A stretch of DNA of 64,000 bases from Parabacteroides sp. PFB2-10 (GCF_029893085.1 NZ_JARXWI010000016.1:1-64000), one strand, 5' to 3'; positions 46,033-55,555 are shown, counted from the stretch's first letter. Made by a program: numbers and translations. The notes: generated from the sequence alone by a model not told the origin.

Positions 46033-46119
46033 AAAACTATATTTTATACTACCAACAACTCGAATAAGATTTATTTATTTTTATCTAATTTATTTGAATG
46101 GGAGAGGAGCGGATAGAAG

Positions 46120-46294
46120 AAATGTTAAAATAGCGATTGTAAGCAAAACGGCCGTTTTACTTACAAATCCATACGTTAAAAAGTGTTTCTCCCGGGAGTT
46201 TGTCTCCGAACTCCCGCTTTTTTGCGCGCAAAGTCGCGCGGAAATTACAAATCGTAAAATGGGGGTTTCGCCGAAAATGGGCAAATTAACATTT
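46120..46294 (-). repeat. Palindrome-rich 176-bp repeat, copy C
   Basis: This copy has the same orientation as copy B. Ends are AAATGTTAA and TTAACATTT. The stem is GTAAGCAAAACG / CGTTTTACTTAC around GC, with CTCCCGGGAG and TTTGCGCGCAAA intact. It lies in the 689-bp gap between tetR and pckA. Confidence 0.85.
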
Positions 46295-46516
46295 GTTAAT
46301 CTTTTCGGTATATTAAACAAAGCAACGTTCACTTCCCGAAGGGGAGATCATATCATTTTATGAAAAGGGCAACGTATAGAAAGTGAGGGTATAGAAGAGT
46401 AAAATGGCGCTAATTGCCAACTCCAGTGAGCAATTTGTACACTCAAAATGTTAATAGCATGGAAAAGTGGCAGGAATACTGAAAAATTTCCTTAATGCGG
46501 GTTTTCCAATCGAAAT
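46295..46516. other. Non-coding stretch upstream of the pckA promoter
   Basis: This 222-bp part of the tetR-pckA gap has no plausible gene and no repeat that I could recognise. It may carry regulatory sites for pckA. Confidence 0.5.
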
Positions 46517-46522
46517 TTATAT

Positions 46523-46530
46523 TACTTTTG
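46523..46530 (+). promoter_or_regulatory. -7 box of pckA
   Basis: TACTTTTG fits TAnnTTTG and implies transcription from about 46537, a leader of about 110 nt. The box lies inside the left arm (46517-46529) of a 13-bp perfect inverted repeat whose right arm is at 46610-46622. Confidence 0.55.
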
Positions 46531-46568
46531 TATCCGGTTTACAAGGCATTTTTTAAGCGTAAGCTCAA

Positions 46569-46596
46569 AACAGGGAGCCTCCCTGTTATTTTTTGC
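46569..46596 (+). promoter_or_regulatory. Terminator-like hairpin in the pckA leader
   Basis: AACAGGGA and TCCCTGTT form an 8-bp stem with a GCC loop, followed by ATTTTTTG. It lies about 30 nt into the predicted pckA leader and 50 nt before the ATG. It could attenuate transcription; regulation is inferred from position only. Confidence 0.6.
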
Positions 46597-46647
46597 GTAG
46601 AAGTGAGATAAAAGTAATATAAACCAAACAATTAAATTATTAACAAA

Positions 46648-48255
46648 ATGGCTAATTTAGATTTAAGCAAGTACGGAATTACCGGTGTAACTGACATCGT
46701 TTACAATCCGTCTTATGATCAGTTGTTCGAAGAAGAAACGAAACCAGGTTTGGAAGGTTTTGAAAAAGGTCAGACGACCGAATTGGGTGCTGTGAACGTG
46801 ATGACAGGTGTTTACACCGGACGTTCTCCTAAGGACAAATTCTTCGTAATGGACGAAACAAGCAAGGATACCGTATGGTGGACTTCTGATGAATATAAAA
46901 ACGACAACAAACCGGTAGATGCTAAATGTTGGGCTGCCGTAAAAGACCTGGCTACCAAACAGCTTTCTGGCAAACGTTTGTTCGTGGTTGACGCATTCTG
47001 CGGTGCCAACGAAAACAGCCGCTTGAAACTGCGCTTCATCATGGAAGTAGCATGGCAGGCACATTTCGTGAAAAACATGTTCATCCGTCCGACAGAAGCT
47101 GAACTGGCTAACTTCGGTGAACCTGATTTCGTGATCATGAACGCTTCAAAAGCAAAAGTTGAAAACTATGCAGAACTGGGCTTGAACTCTGAAACGGCTG
47201 TAGTATTCAACCTGACTGAGAAGATCCAGGTAATCCTGAACACATGGTACGGTGGTGAAATGAAAAAAGGTATGTTCTCTTATATGAACTATCTGTTGCC
47301 GCTGCAAGGTATGGCTTCTATGCACTGCTCTGCCAACACAGATATGGAAGGCAAGAACACAGCTGTATTCTTCGGTCTGTCCGGAACAGGTAAGACTACC
47401 TTGTCAACCGACCCAAAACGTCTGTTGATCGGTGACGACGAACACGGATGGGATGACGAAGGCGTATTCAACTTCGAAGGTGGTTGCTATGCAAAAGTTA
47501 TCAACCTGGATATCGAAAGCGAACCAGACATCTTCAACGCAATCCGCAAAGATGCTTTGTTGGAAAACGTAACGGTTGACGCGAACGGCAAAATCGACTT
47601 CAACGACAAATCGGTAACAGAAAACACCCGTGTTTCTTATCCGATCGATCATATCACCAACATCGTAAAACCGGTGTCTAAGGCAGGTCCTGCTGAAAAA
47701 GTAATCTTCCTGTCGGCTGACGCATTTGGCGTATTGCCTCCGGTATCTATCCTGAGCCCGGAACAGACTCAGTACTACTTCCTTTCTGGATTTACTGCAA
47801 AACTGGCAGGTACAGAACGTGGTATCACTGAACCGACTCCTACTTTCTCTGCTTGTTTCGGTGCTGCTTTCTTGTCATTGCACCCAACAAAATATGGTGA
47901 AGAACTGGTGAAGAAAATGCAGAAATCAGGTGCTAAGGCTTACTTGGTGAACACAGGTTGGAACGGAACCGGCAAACGTATCTCTATCAAAGATACACGC
48001 GGTATCATCGACGCTATCCTGGACGGTTCTATCGACAAAGCTCCGACCAAGACTATTCCTTACTTTGATTTCGTTGTTCCGACTGCATTGCCGGGTGTTG
48101 ATCCTAACATCCTGGATCCGCGCGACACCTACGCAGATGCTGCACAGTGGACAACCAAAGCGGAAGACCTGGCTGGACGTTTCATCAAGAACTTCACGAA
48201 GTTCACCGGAAACGACCTGGGTAAATCACTGGTTAACGCCGGTCCGAAATTGTAA
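46648..48255 (+). CDS. pckA: Phosphoenolpyruvate carboxykinase (ATP)
   Basis: This 535-residue enzyme interconverts oxaloacetate and phosphoenolpyruvate with ATP. In Bacteroidales it mainly works in the CO2-fixing direction of succinate fermentation. Motifs: [14 protein letters not shown], kinase motif [17 protein letters not shown], metal site [20 protein letters not shown], and the adenine-site [17 protein letters not shown]. Codon use is strongly biased, as expected for a highly expressed gene. It has its own promoter, a hairpin leader and a strong terminator. Confidence 0.98.
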   Translation: MANLDLSKYGITGVTDIVYNPSYDQLFEEETKPGLEGFEKGQTTELGAVNVMTGVYTGRSPKDKFFVMDETSKDTVWWTSDEYKNDNKPVDAKCWAAVKDLATKQLSGKRLFVVDAFCGANENSRLKLRFIMEVAWQAHFVKNMFIRPTEAELANFGEPDFVIMNASKAKVENYAELGLNSETAVVFNLTEKIQVILNTWYGGEMKKGMFSYMNYLLPLQGMASMHCSANTDMEGKNTAVFFGLSGTGKTTLSTDPKRLLIGDDEHGWDDEGVFNFEGGCYAKVINLDIESEPDIFNAIRKDALLENVTVDANGKIDFNDKSVTENTRVSYPIDHITNIVKPVSKAGPAEKVIFLSADAFGVLPPVSILSPEQTQYYFLSGFTAKLAGTERGITEPTPTFSACFGAAFLSLHPTKYGEELVKKMQKSGAKAYLVNTGWNGTGKRISIKDTRGIIDAILDGSIDKAPTKTIPYFDFVVPTALPGVDPNILDPRDTYADAAQWTTKAEDLAGRFIKNFTKFTGNDLGKSLVNAGPKL

Positions 48256-48280
48256 TCATTTACAATATTATATGACTAAA

Positions 48281-48314
48281 AAAGAGGTGCCTCCTTCGAG
48301 GTGCCTCTTTTTTT
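48281..48314 (+). terminator. pckA terminator
   Basis: AAAGAGGTGCCTC and GAGGTGCCTCTTT pair, with two wobble positions, around CTTC and are followed by TTTTTTT. It lies 25 bp past the pckA stop. Confidence 0.88.
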
Positions 48315-48393
48315 GATTATTTTTGCGGCTTATTCCTTAAAGACCTCAAGGACTTTAAAGAAAACAACACTCTATCTATTAAAAAATAACAAC

Positions 48394-49104
48394 ATGAAAA
48401 AATTCTTTATTATCTGTTCGCTGTTTCTCATCTCTTTTGTGATGTATTCCCAAAACCTGCAATTGCATTTCGATCCGCGGCATGGTATTCATGGCGACAA
48501 GATCTCCGACACCAATTTTTTTACGGCTACCTTCGAGATGTTTAAACCTGACAAATGGGGCTCTACTTTCCTCTTTGTCGACCTCGATTTCAACCAGAGC
48601 CGGGGGAATATCGGAACCGCCTATATGGAGATAGCCCGGGATTTCAGCTTAGGCAAATGTCCAATCATGGCACATATCGAATTCAACGGCGGGGTGGGCA
48701 ATGCCAATAGCTTCGGATTCAGCATTGAGAATGCTTATCTGGTGGGGGTGTCGTATGCCACAAACCTGAAAGGGGCAAACCTCAGCACCTATCTTGCTTA
48801 CAAATACAACGCCTTTGAAAAGGTAAGCAACGACATTCAATGGACAGCTACCTGGGGTATCAACTTCCTGAACGACAAACTCACCTTTGCCGGATTCCTC
48901 GATATCTGGACGCAAAACAAAAACAAAACACACGCGCCGGGCGAAAGCGGCAAAGAGATCGTATTGTTGACCGAACCGCAATTGTGGTATAACCTGACAG
49001 AGCATCTTGCCTTGGGTACAGAAATCGAAATCAGCAACAATTTCCTACTGCGGAAAGACAAAGCCTACATCAATCCAACGATCGGGGCTAAGTGGAACTT
49101 CTAA
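48394..49104 (+). CDS. DUF5020 family, Tsx-like outer-membrane protein
   Basis: The ATG at 48394 gives 236 residues with a signal peptide (FFIICSLFLISFVMYSQ). The remainder is beta-barrel-like with a terminal aromatic (GAKWNF), as in outer-membrane proteins. It fits DUF5020, whose members resemble nucleoside channel Tsx. Segments include LQLHFDPRHG, STFLFVDLDFNQSRG and LWYNLTEHLALGTEIEIS. The gene for an NCS2 purine permease follows 14 bp later, so a joint role in purine or nucleoside uptake is likely. An upstream in-frame extension runs through the pckA terminator and is rejected. Confidence 0.83.
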   Translation: MKKFFIICSLFLISFVMYSQNLQLHFDPRHGIHGDKISDTNFFTATFEMFKPDKWGSTFLFVDLDFNQSRGNIGTAYMEIARDFSLGKCPIMAHIEFNGGVGNANSFGFSIENAYLVGVSYATNLKGANLSTYLAYKYNAFEKVSNDIQWTATWGINFLNDKLTFAGFLDIWTQNKNKTHAPGESGKEIVLLTEPQLWYNLTEHLALGTEIEISNNFLLRKDKAYINPTIGAKWNF

Positions 49105-49118
49105 AACAACACAATATA

Positions 49119-50441
49119 ATGAAACACCTATTTGAGAAAACGTTCCGTTTGACAGAGAATAAAACAACCGTTCGCCGGGAGGTTATGGCGGGGCTGACCA
49201 CCTTCCTGACCATGTCGTATATCCTGATTGTAAACCCGAGTATCCTCTCGACCACCGGGATGGATCGGGAGGCCTTGTTTACGGCAACGGTTCTTTCGAC
49301 AGTGTTGGCTACGCTAGTGATGGCCTTTTATGCCAAACTGCCGATAGCTTTGGCGCCGAGTATGGGCTTGAATGCCTTTTTCGCTTTTACGATCTGCGGG
49401 GTGATGGGCTATTCATGGCGATTTGGCTTGACTGCCGTACTGTTGGAAGGGATTCTGTTTATTATTATCTCTTTTTTCAAGATACGAGAGATCATCGTTA
49501 AGAGCATTCCGAAAGTATTGAAAGATGCCATACCGGTCGGGATCGGATTGTTTATCACCCTGATCGGGATGAAGAACGCCGGTATTGTTGTGTTACATCC
49601 GGATACGCTTGTTACTCTGGGTGATTTCTCGCAGCATAGCGTCTGGATTGCCATGGTGGGGTTGATTGTTGCGGGCATTTTATTGTCGAGAAATGTGAAT
49701 GGTGCTATCCTGATCGGGATTGTGGTGGCTACCCTTTTCGGGTTGCTACTGGGAGATGTGACATTCCCCGATTCAAGTATCATCAGTGCTCCCCCATCCA
49801 TTGCTCCGGTTTTTGCTCAGTTTGAATGGGAACATGCCTTTTCATTGGATATGCTGATCGTGGTATTTACCCTCTTGTTTGTGAATCTGTTCGATACGGC
49901 GGGTACCCTTCTCGGTGTAGTTTCCAAGGCGGGACTGGCAGATGAGAATGGCGATTTCCCCCAAATGAAGAAAGCGTTGCTTTCAGACGCGATCGGGTCG
50001 ACCATCGGAGGTATATTGGGAACCAGCACGGTGACCTCGTATGTGGAAAGCGCTTCGGGCGTGGCAGCAGGAGGGCGAACCGGATTGACGTCGGTGAGTA
50101 CAGCTTTGTTTTTTGCTCTGGCTCTGTTTCTGGCACCTCTGTTTCTGATGGTTCCGGCGGCGGCTACCTCTCCGGCGCTTATTGTTGTCGGTTTGTTTAT
50201 GATCTCGTCGGTAGCTAAAATCAATTTCCATGAGATAAGCGACGGTCTTCCGGCCTTTCTGACGATCATCTTTATGCCATTCACCTATAGCATTGCCAAT
50301 GGGATTGTATTCGGGATGTTGAGTTATGCGCTGATCAAACTTTGCTCAGGCAAATCGAAAGAGGTCTCGACAACGGTATATGTGCTGGCCGTCTTGTTCT
50401 TATTGAAATTAGTCTTGGATGCATTACACATAACGGGATGA
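49119..50441 (+). CDS. NCS2-family purine permease
   Basis: The 440-residue protein is an AzgA-type NCS2 transporter for adenine, guanine or hypoxanthine. It has about 13 hydrophobic segments. Family signatures are VMAGLTTFLTMSYILIVNPS, LAPSMGLNAFFAFTICGVMG, FTLLFVNLFDTAGTLLGV and GTSTVTSYVESASGVAAGGR. It follows the outer-membrane Tsx-like gene by 14 bp. The first ATG of the conserved start (MKHLFEKTFRL) is at 49119; a longer reading from 49092 would overlap the preceding gene. Confidence 0.93.
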   Translation: MKHLFEKTFRLTENKTTVRREVMAGLTTFLTMSYILIVNPSILSTTGMDREALFTATVLSTVLATLVMAFYAKLPIALAPSMGLNAFFAFTICGVMGYSWRFGLTAVLLEGILFIIISFFKIREIIVKSIPKVLKDAIPVGIGLFITLIGMKNAGIVVLHPDTLVTLGDFSQHSVWIAMVGLIVAGILLSRNVNGAILIGIVVATLFGLLLGDVTFPDSSIISAPPSIAPVFAQFEWEHAFSLDMLIVVFTLLFVNLFDTAGTLLGVVSKAGLADENGDFPQMKKALLSDAIGSTIGGILGTSTVTSYVESASGVAAGGRTGLTSVSTALFFALALFLAPLFLMVPAAATSPALIVVGLFMISSVAKINFHEISDGLPAFLTIIFMPFTYSIANGIVFGMLSYALIKLCSGKSKEVSTTVYVLAVLFLLKLVLDALHITG

Positions 50442-50535
50442 GCTTTTTTAGATTTTTAATAGAAAATTAAAGGATTTTTAAATTATATTATTATCTTTAC
50501 CACATCTTTTGGTTATGATGGGAAATTGTATAATA

Positions 50536-51657
50536 ATGAAAAGCAAAATAGCCGTATTCATAGGGATCATACTGTGCTTGTCGTCATGTGGCAAGGACTA
50601 TGTTTACCGGATTGATGGGAAACTAACCAATCTGGAGAATCAGATTGTGTATGCTGTTTTTGAAAATGAAGATTACCGACAAGTCGATACGATAGAGTGT
50701 ACGAAATCAGGACAATTTAAGATTCTTCAGCAAACGGAAGGATTCAATAGCGTTACGATCTATTTCGAAAATCGTAGCCGTTGGATCACTGCCTACTTGA
50801 AGTCGGGAGATAAGATTTCTATATCGGGAGATGCACGATATCCGCTTTTGTTACAGGTGAAAGGCGGACGCATCAATGATCAGCTTACGGATGTCCGGAA
50901 ACGATTATCCCCGCTATTGAAAGAATACACAGACCTTACGAATCAGCTGAATAACGGAAGTAATAACTCGTCGGAGGAGACCGATATGGTAGCTCGTCTT
51001 TCGAATATTAATATCCAGCTTCAGGAAGAGGTTATCAATCATATCAAAGAATTCCCGGACGAAGAGGCTTCGGTGGTGTTGATCGAGATGTTTTTTGCCG
51101 AACCCGACGATACGCGGCGCATGGATGAGTTGTTGGCGCTGCTCGATCCTCAATTAAAAGAGTTCTACCTGGCACGCGATCTGGAGCAGTTCAGTATTCG
51201 TGCGAAGCGTACGGAATTGGGAGCTGAAGCGCCTGATTTCCTTTTAAAGAATATCTATGGCGATCAGGTTAGCCTGAATTATTTCCCTGATAAGTATTTA
51301 TTGCTTGCCTTTACGGCTCCCTGGTGTGATATGTGCCAGACCGAAGATCTGTTTTTAGATCAGGTAGTCACCAAATATCCGCAGGATAAGGTGGATGTTT
51401 TATTGGTTAGCCTGGATTCGAACCCAGAAGAGGTACGTACTTTCCTGAAAGAGGACAGCATCTCCTGGAACCTGGTGACCGATTCTGCCGGACAGGCGAC
51501 GATGATGATTGATTTGTATAATGTAAGTGCTATACCTCGCTGTTTTCTGATCGACGAGGAGGGGAAAATCCTATTGAAGACAGATAACGGAATCGAGATT
51601 AAGCAAACACTGGAAAAGCTGCTCGAAGAAGAGGAGGAAGAAGAAAATGAAGAATGA
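50536..51657 (+). CDS. TlpA-like thiol-disulfide lipoprotein with DUF4369 domain
   Basis: The ATG at 50536 gives 373 residues with a lipoprotein signal ending LSSC (Cys 18). A DUF4369-type domain (about 22-110) is followed by a helical linker and a thioredoxin fold (about 228-360) with Cys 264 and Cys 267 in APWCDMCQ and the cis-Pro in SAIPRCFLID. It is probably a periplasmic thiol oxidoreductase. The tail is almost pure glutamate (LLEEEEEEENEE) and runs into an intergenic repeat that includes the stop codon, so the tail may be a by-product of that repeat. Confidence 0.88.
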   Translation: MKSKIAVFIGIILCLSSCGKDYVYRIDGKLTNLENQIVYAVFENEDYRQVDTIECTKSGQFKILQQTEGFNSVTIYFENRSRWITAYLKSGDKISISGDARYPLLLQVKGGRINDQLTDVRKRLSPLLKEYTDLTNQLNNGSNNSSEETDMVARLSNINIQLQEEVINHIKEFPDEEASVVLIEMFFAEPDDTRRMDELLALLDPQLKEFYLARDLEQFSIRAKRTELGAEAPDFLLKNIYGDQVSLNYFPDKYLLLAFTAPWCDMCQTEDLFLDQVVTKYPQDKVDVLLVSLDSNPEEVRTFLKEDSISWNLVTDSAGQATMMIDLYNVSAIPRCFLIDEEGKILLKTDNGIEIKQTLEKLLEEEEEEENEE

Positions 51658-51716
51658 GGAATAAAGAATTGGAGCGAAGCGATCTTCGATTCATAATTCA
51701 TAATTCATAATTACAT
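51645..51716. repeat. Intergenic repeat after the TlpA-like gene
   Basis: AATGAAGAATGAGGAATAAA on the left and three ATTCATA units on the right give an imperfect inverted repeat around GCGAAGCGATCTTCG. It contains the stop codon of the TlpA-like gene. It resembles the 54972-55063 repeat more than the TTGATAATGG type. Confidence 0.65.
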
Positions 51717-51735
51717 ATTTAACCATTGCCTTACC

Positions 51736-53274
51736 ATGTTAGTCAAAACCTATGCCGCGGCGGTTCAAGGCATTTCCGCTATTTCTGTTTCGATAGAGGT
51801 AAACACCTCCAAAGGGATTCAATTCTTCTTGGTTGGCTTGGCTGATGCCGCTGTGCGGGAGAGCCACGAACGTATCATTTCCGCCTTGCAGGTGTGTGGA
51901 TACAAGATTCCCCGTAACCGTATCGTAATCAATATGGCTCCCGCGGACATCCGCAAGGAGGGATCGGCATACGATCTGCCGCTTTCGATTGGTATATTGG
52001 CCGCCACGGAGCAGGTCGATGCTGCGCGGTTGGATCAATATGTCTTGATGGGTGAATTATCACTCGACGGCAGTTTGAAACCGGTCAGAGGGGTGTTACC
52101 CATTGCCTTGCAGGCAAAAGCGGATGGCTTTAAGGGTTTTATTCTTCCATTGCAAAACGCCAAAGAGGCGGCTATCGTACAAGGATTGGAGGTGTATGGG
52201 GTAGAGAATCTATTGGATGTGATTCTTTTCTTCGATGGAAAGAAGCCATTAACCCCCATGACTGTTGACACACAAAAGGAATTTTACGGCAAACAGCAGG
52301 CCTTCGAGATGGATTTCTCGGAGGTGAAAGGGCAGGAAAATGTCAAACGAGCCCTTGAAGTAGCTGCCAGTGGCGGACATAACCTGATTATGGTTGGTCC
52401 ACCGGGCAGCGGCAAATCAATGATGGCGAAGCGTTTGCCGTCTATTCTCCCGCCTTTTACCCTGGAAGAGTCATTGGAAACAACGAAAATACATTCGGTA
52501 GCCGGCAAGATAAACGGTAACAGTTCCCTGATGCCACAACGACCTTTCCGGTCGCCACATCATACTATATCGGATGTTGCCATGGTTGGCGGTGGCGCTT
52601 ATCCGCAGCCCGGCGAGATCAGTCTGGCGCATAATGGGGTGCTTTTTCTGGATGAACTCCCTGAGTTCAATCGATCTGTGCTTGAGGTTATGCGGCAGCC
52701 GTTGGAAGATCGTATGATCAATGTGTCGCGGGCGCGGTTTACGGTGGATTATCCCGCCGGCTTTATGCTGGTTGCCTCTATGAATCCCTGCCCCTGCGGG
52801 TATTACAATCACCCGGAACGCCCCTGTTTTTGCAGCTCCGGGGCGGTGCAGAAGTACATGAACCGCATCTCCGGTCCCCTACTCGACCGAATCGATATAC
52901 AGATAGAAATTGTGCCTGTCCCCTTCGATAAGATATCCGAACGCCAGCCATCGGAAAATAGCCAGGCCATCCGCGAAAGAGTGATCCGCGCCCGCCATAT
53001 CCAAGAACAGCGGTTTGCAGATCATCCCGGTATCTACTGCAATGCCCAAATGACGACAAAGCTATTGCATCAATATGCCGTGCCGGATGCCAAAGGATTG
53101 GAACGTCTGAAAAACGCCATGGAGCGCCTAAGCCTTTCTGCCCGTGCTTACGACCGGATACTGAAGGTCTCCCGCACTATTGCCGACCTCGAAGGAGAGC
53201 ATGATATCCAGGCGAGCCACTTGGCTGAAGCCATCAACTACCGCAACTTAGACCGTGAAAGCTGGGGGATGTAA
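51736..53274 (+). CDS. comM: YifB/ComM family Mg-chelatase-like ATPase
   Basis: The 512-residue protein has an N-terminal Lon-protease-like ribosomal S5-fold domain (about 1-180), an AAA+ core with Walker A GPPGSGKSMMAKRLP, Walker B LFLDELPEF, and a Cys-rich insert (NPCPCGYYNHPERPCFCSS), then a C-terminal lid (about 400-512). ComM is a hexameric helicase that promotes branch migration during natural transformation. The name is used on family grounds; competence is not shown here. The next gene is 397 bp away. Confidence 0.93.
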   Translation: MLVKTYAAAVQGISAISVSIEVNTSKGIQFFLVGLADAAVRESHERIISALQVCGYKIPRNRIVINMAPADIRKEGSAYDLPLSIGILAATEQVDAARLDQYVLMGELSLDGSLKPVRGVLPIALQAKADGFKGFILPLQNAKEAAIVQGLEVYGVENLLDVILFFDGKKPLTPMTVDTQKEFYGKQQAFEMDFSEVKGQENVKRALEVAASGGHNLIMVGPPGSGKSMMAKRLPSILPPFTLEESLETTKIHSVAGKINGNSSLMPQRPFRSPHHTISDVAMVGGGAYPQPGEISLAHNGVLFLDELPEFNRSVLEVMRQPLEDRMINVSRARFTVDYPAGFMLVASMNPCPCGYYNHPERPCFCSSGAVQKYMNRISGPLLDRIDIQIEIVPVPFDKISERQPSENSQAIRERVIRARHIQEQRFADHPGIYCNAQMTTKLLHQYAVPDAKGLERLKNAMERLSLSARAYDRILKVSRTIADLEGEHDIQASHLAEAINYRNLDRESWGM

Positions 53275-53390
53275 ACAGAAACATAATGAATGCGTGTGTG
53301 TAAAATCGGAATGAGGTAGGTACAAAAAATTAAAGGCTGTCTCACGACAACCCCTAATCAAACTTTGTTAACCTTAAATCTAATACTATT

Positions 53391-53483
53391 ATGAAAAAAC
53401 CACGATACAAAAATAGAGGGTTTGTATGTGTATGCCTAATAATTTCCACTAAAGAATGTTATTCGATTTATAATAAAATTTAA
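53391..53483 (+). pseudogene. Possible decayed 5' end of a SusC/RagA-like gene
   Basis: The 397-bp gap 53275-53671 has no full gene. The 30-codon reading frame MKKPRYKNRGFVCVCLIIST... is preceded by TTTGTTAACCTTAAATCTAA and TACTATT, a leader I recall in front of Bacteroidales TonB receptor (SusC-like) genes. GGCTGTCTCACGAC upstream resembles common Bacteroidales intergenic sequence. It could be a fossil of such a gene. The remainder (53484-53671) is AT-rich; TGTTTCTTTGCG near 53596 may be the paaK -7 region. Confidence 0.35.
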
Positions 53484-53671
53484 AAGCACCTGTATTTTCT
53501 ATTGTTGTCAAAAATAATCAAACCCATTATCGGGTGAAAGCATCGCGAGAAAAATACAATGCTTTACGTAAAACGTATGAATTTGAAAAAAAAGTTGTTT
53601 CTTTGCGCTAATTAAAAACAATTTGAAAGAAAACAGACGGATTTACTAACTAAAAGAAACGTATACTGGTC

Positions 53672-54973
53672 ATGATGTGGAATGAGATGATTGAGGGCAT
53701 GAGTAGGGAGGAGATGCGCAAACTTCAAAGCTATCGTCTGAAAAATCTGGTAGAACATGCTTATCACAATTCACCTTTTTATCGGAAAAAAATGCAGGAG
53801 ATGGATATTACCCCGAGTGATATTCAGTCGATCGATGATATTGTCAAATTGCCTTTTACTGTCAAGCAGGATTTGCGTGATAACTATCCTTTTGGGTTGA
53901 TGGCTGTGCCTATGTCGGAGATCGTGCGTTTGCATGCTTCGTCGGGCACGACAGGCAAACCGATCGTGGTGGGCTATACCCGCAAAGACCTCTCGATGTG
54001 GTCGGAGGTGGTGTCGCGTTGCCTGATTGCCTATGGGGCGACTAAAAACGATATTGCCCAGGTATCCTATGGGTATGGGCTGTTTACCGGTGGCTTGGGT
54101 GCTCATTCGGGTATCGAGTCGATCGGGGGGACAGTGATTCCCATGAGTAGCGGGAATACGGAAAAGCAGATCTCCCTGATGCACGACTTTGGTGCCAATA
54201 TTCTGTGCTGCACGCCTTCGTATGCCCTGTATTTGGCCGAAACGATCCATGCCTCTGATATTCCGCTGGAAGAATTCAAACTGCGCATCGGAGTGTTCGG
54301 CGCGGAGCCCTGGACAGAGAATATGCGTAAGGAGTTGGAAGACAAATTGCATATTAAGGCGTATGATATTTATGGCTTGACAGAGATATGTGGACCGGGT
54401 GTCGGCGGGGAATGCCAGTGTCAGAACGGCACCCATATCTGGGAGGATCATTTCTTTCCGGAGATTGTCGATCCGGTGACCTTGCAACCGGTAGCGCCGG
54501 GTGAACAGGGCGAATTGGTGTTTACCACCCTGACCAAGGAGGGTATGCCGATGATCCGTTACCGCACGCGCGATCTGACATCGCTTCATTATGAGACATG
54601 CGACTGCGGACGCACGGCAGTGCGTATGGGTCGTATCCTGGGACGTTCGGACGATATGCTGATTATCCGTGGTGTGAATGTGTTTCCGTCGCAGGTGGAG
54701 TCTGTTTTGTTGGAAATGTCCGAGTTCGAACCGCACTATTTTATTGTGGTCGATCGTGTCAATAATACGGATACATTCCAGGTGCAGGTCGAATTACGTC
54801 CGGAATTTTATTCGGATGAAATGAATAAAATGTTAACTTTGAGGAAAAAGATCGCCGCGCGTATGCAAAGCGTGATCGGTATTCAACCGGAGATCAAAAT
54901 CATGGAGCCGCGGAGTATCGAGCGCAGCATGGGTAAGGCAAAACATGTAGAAGACAGGAGAAAACTTTATTAA
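53672..54973 (+). CDS. paaK: Phenylacetate-CoA ligase family protein
   Basis: The 433-residue adenylate-forming enzyme makes aryl- or arylacetyl-CoA from acid, ATP and CoA. It has the AMP-binding P-loop LHASSGTTGKPIVVGYT, a YGLTEICGPGVGGECQ motif, the RYRTRDLTSL hinge and the C-terminal catalytic lysine region near RSMGKAKHVE. In gut Bacteroidales this gene usually accompanies indolepyruvate ferredoxin oxidoreductase in aromatic amino acid use; that enzyme is not seen here. The next gene is an ACT-domain protein on the same strand. Confidence 0.93.
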   Translation: MMWNEMIEGMSREEMRKLQSYRLKNLVEHAYHNSPFYRKKMQEMDITPSDIQSIDDIVKLPFTVKQDLRDNYPFGLMAVPMSEIVRLHASSGTTGKPIVVGYTRKDLSMWSEVVSRCLIAYGATKNDIAQVSYGYGLFTGGLGAHSGIESIGGTVIPMSSGNTEKQISLMHDFGANILCCTPSYALYLAETIHASDIPLEEFKLRIGVFGAEPWTENMRKELEDKLHIKAYDIYGLTEICGPGVGGECQCQNGTHIWEDHFFPEIVDPVTLQPVAPGEQGELVFTTLTKEGMPMIRYRTRDLTSLHYETCDCGRTAVRMGRILGRSDDMLIIRGVNVFPSQVESVLLEMSEFEPHYFIVVDRVNNTDTFQVQVELRPEFYSDEMNKMLTLRKKIAARMQSVIGIQPEIKIMEPRSIERSMGKAKHVEDRRKLY

Positions 54974-55063
54974 TGGAGAATTGATAATTAATAATTGATA
55001 AATTTATTCTTCATTGCTTTACGCCTTCGGCTAAGCGATTTACAATTCATCATTCTTAATTTA
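54972..55063. repeat. Intergenic repeat after paaK
   Basis: ATTGATAATTAATAATTGATAA on the left (beginning in the paaK stop) and ATTCATCATTCTTAATTT on the right flank GCTTTACGCCTTCGGCTAAGCG, which can form its own hairpin. It is a loose member of the stop-codon-linked repeats. Confidence 0.6.
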
Positions 55064-55068
55064 AAAAT

Positions 55069-55494
55069 ATGATCGCAAAACAATTATCTATCTTTCTGGA
55101 AAACAAGAAGGGACGATTTACGGAAGTGGCAAAGATCTTGGGTGAGTCGGGTATTAATATGACCGCTTTTACGGTGGCGGAGAACTCCGATTTCGGGATT
55201 TTGCGGCTGATCGTTTCGGATACGGACAAGGCCATTGCGGTATTACGCGAAAGGCTGTATGGCGTGAGTGTGACGGATGTGGTTTGCCTTCGTTGCCCCA
55301 ATGTGGCGGGATCGCTGGGAAAAGCGATGGATATCATCACGAAAGCCGGGATTTTTGTGGAATATATGTATGCTTTTTCGGAAGGCGAGACAGCTAATGT
55401 CATTATCCGTCCCGACAACCTGGAGAAATGTGTCGAAGTATTACAGGCTAATAAGCTGGAGCTTTTAGCCGCCAGCGATTTGTATAAGTTGTAA
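55069..55494 (+). CDS. Tandem ACT-domain protein
   Basis: The 141-residue protein consists of two ACT domains. The first is at about 1-66 (IAKQLSIFLENKKGRFTEVA) and the second at about 70-140 (CLRCPNVAGSLGKAMDIITK). ACT domains bind amino acids and control enzymes. The pairing paaK-ACT is one I recall as common in bacteria and suggests control by an aromatic amino acid or its product. No catalytic domain is attached. A strong terminator follows. Confidence 0.9.
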   Translation: MIAKQLSIFLENKKGRFTEVAKILGESGINMTAFTVAENSDFGILRLIVSDTDKAIAVLRERLYGVSVTDVVCLRCPNVAGSLGKAMDIITKAGIFVEYMYAFSEGETANVIIRPDNLEKCVEVLQANKLELLAASDLYKL

Positions 55495-55520
55495 TATTAC
55501 CCCATAATATAACTGACAGA

Positions 55521-55555
55521 AAAGCCTGCTCTTGATCAAGGAGCAGGCTTTTTTA
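55521..55555 (+). terminator. Terminator of paaK-ACT
   Basis: AAAGCCTGCTC and GAGCAGGCTTT pair perfectly around TTGATCAAG and are followed by TTTT. Confidence 0.88.

Noticed and set aside
53771-54736. 321-codon frame antisense to paaK
   Set aside because: Shadow of paaK; no family match and no promoter.
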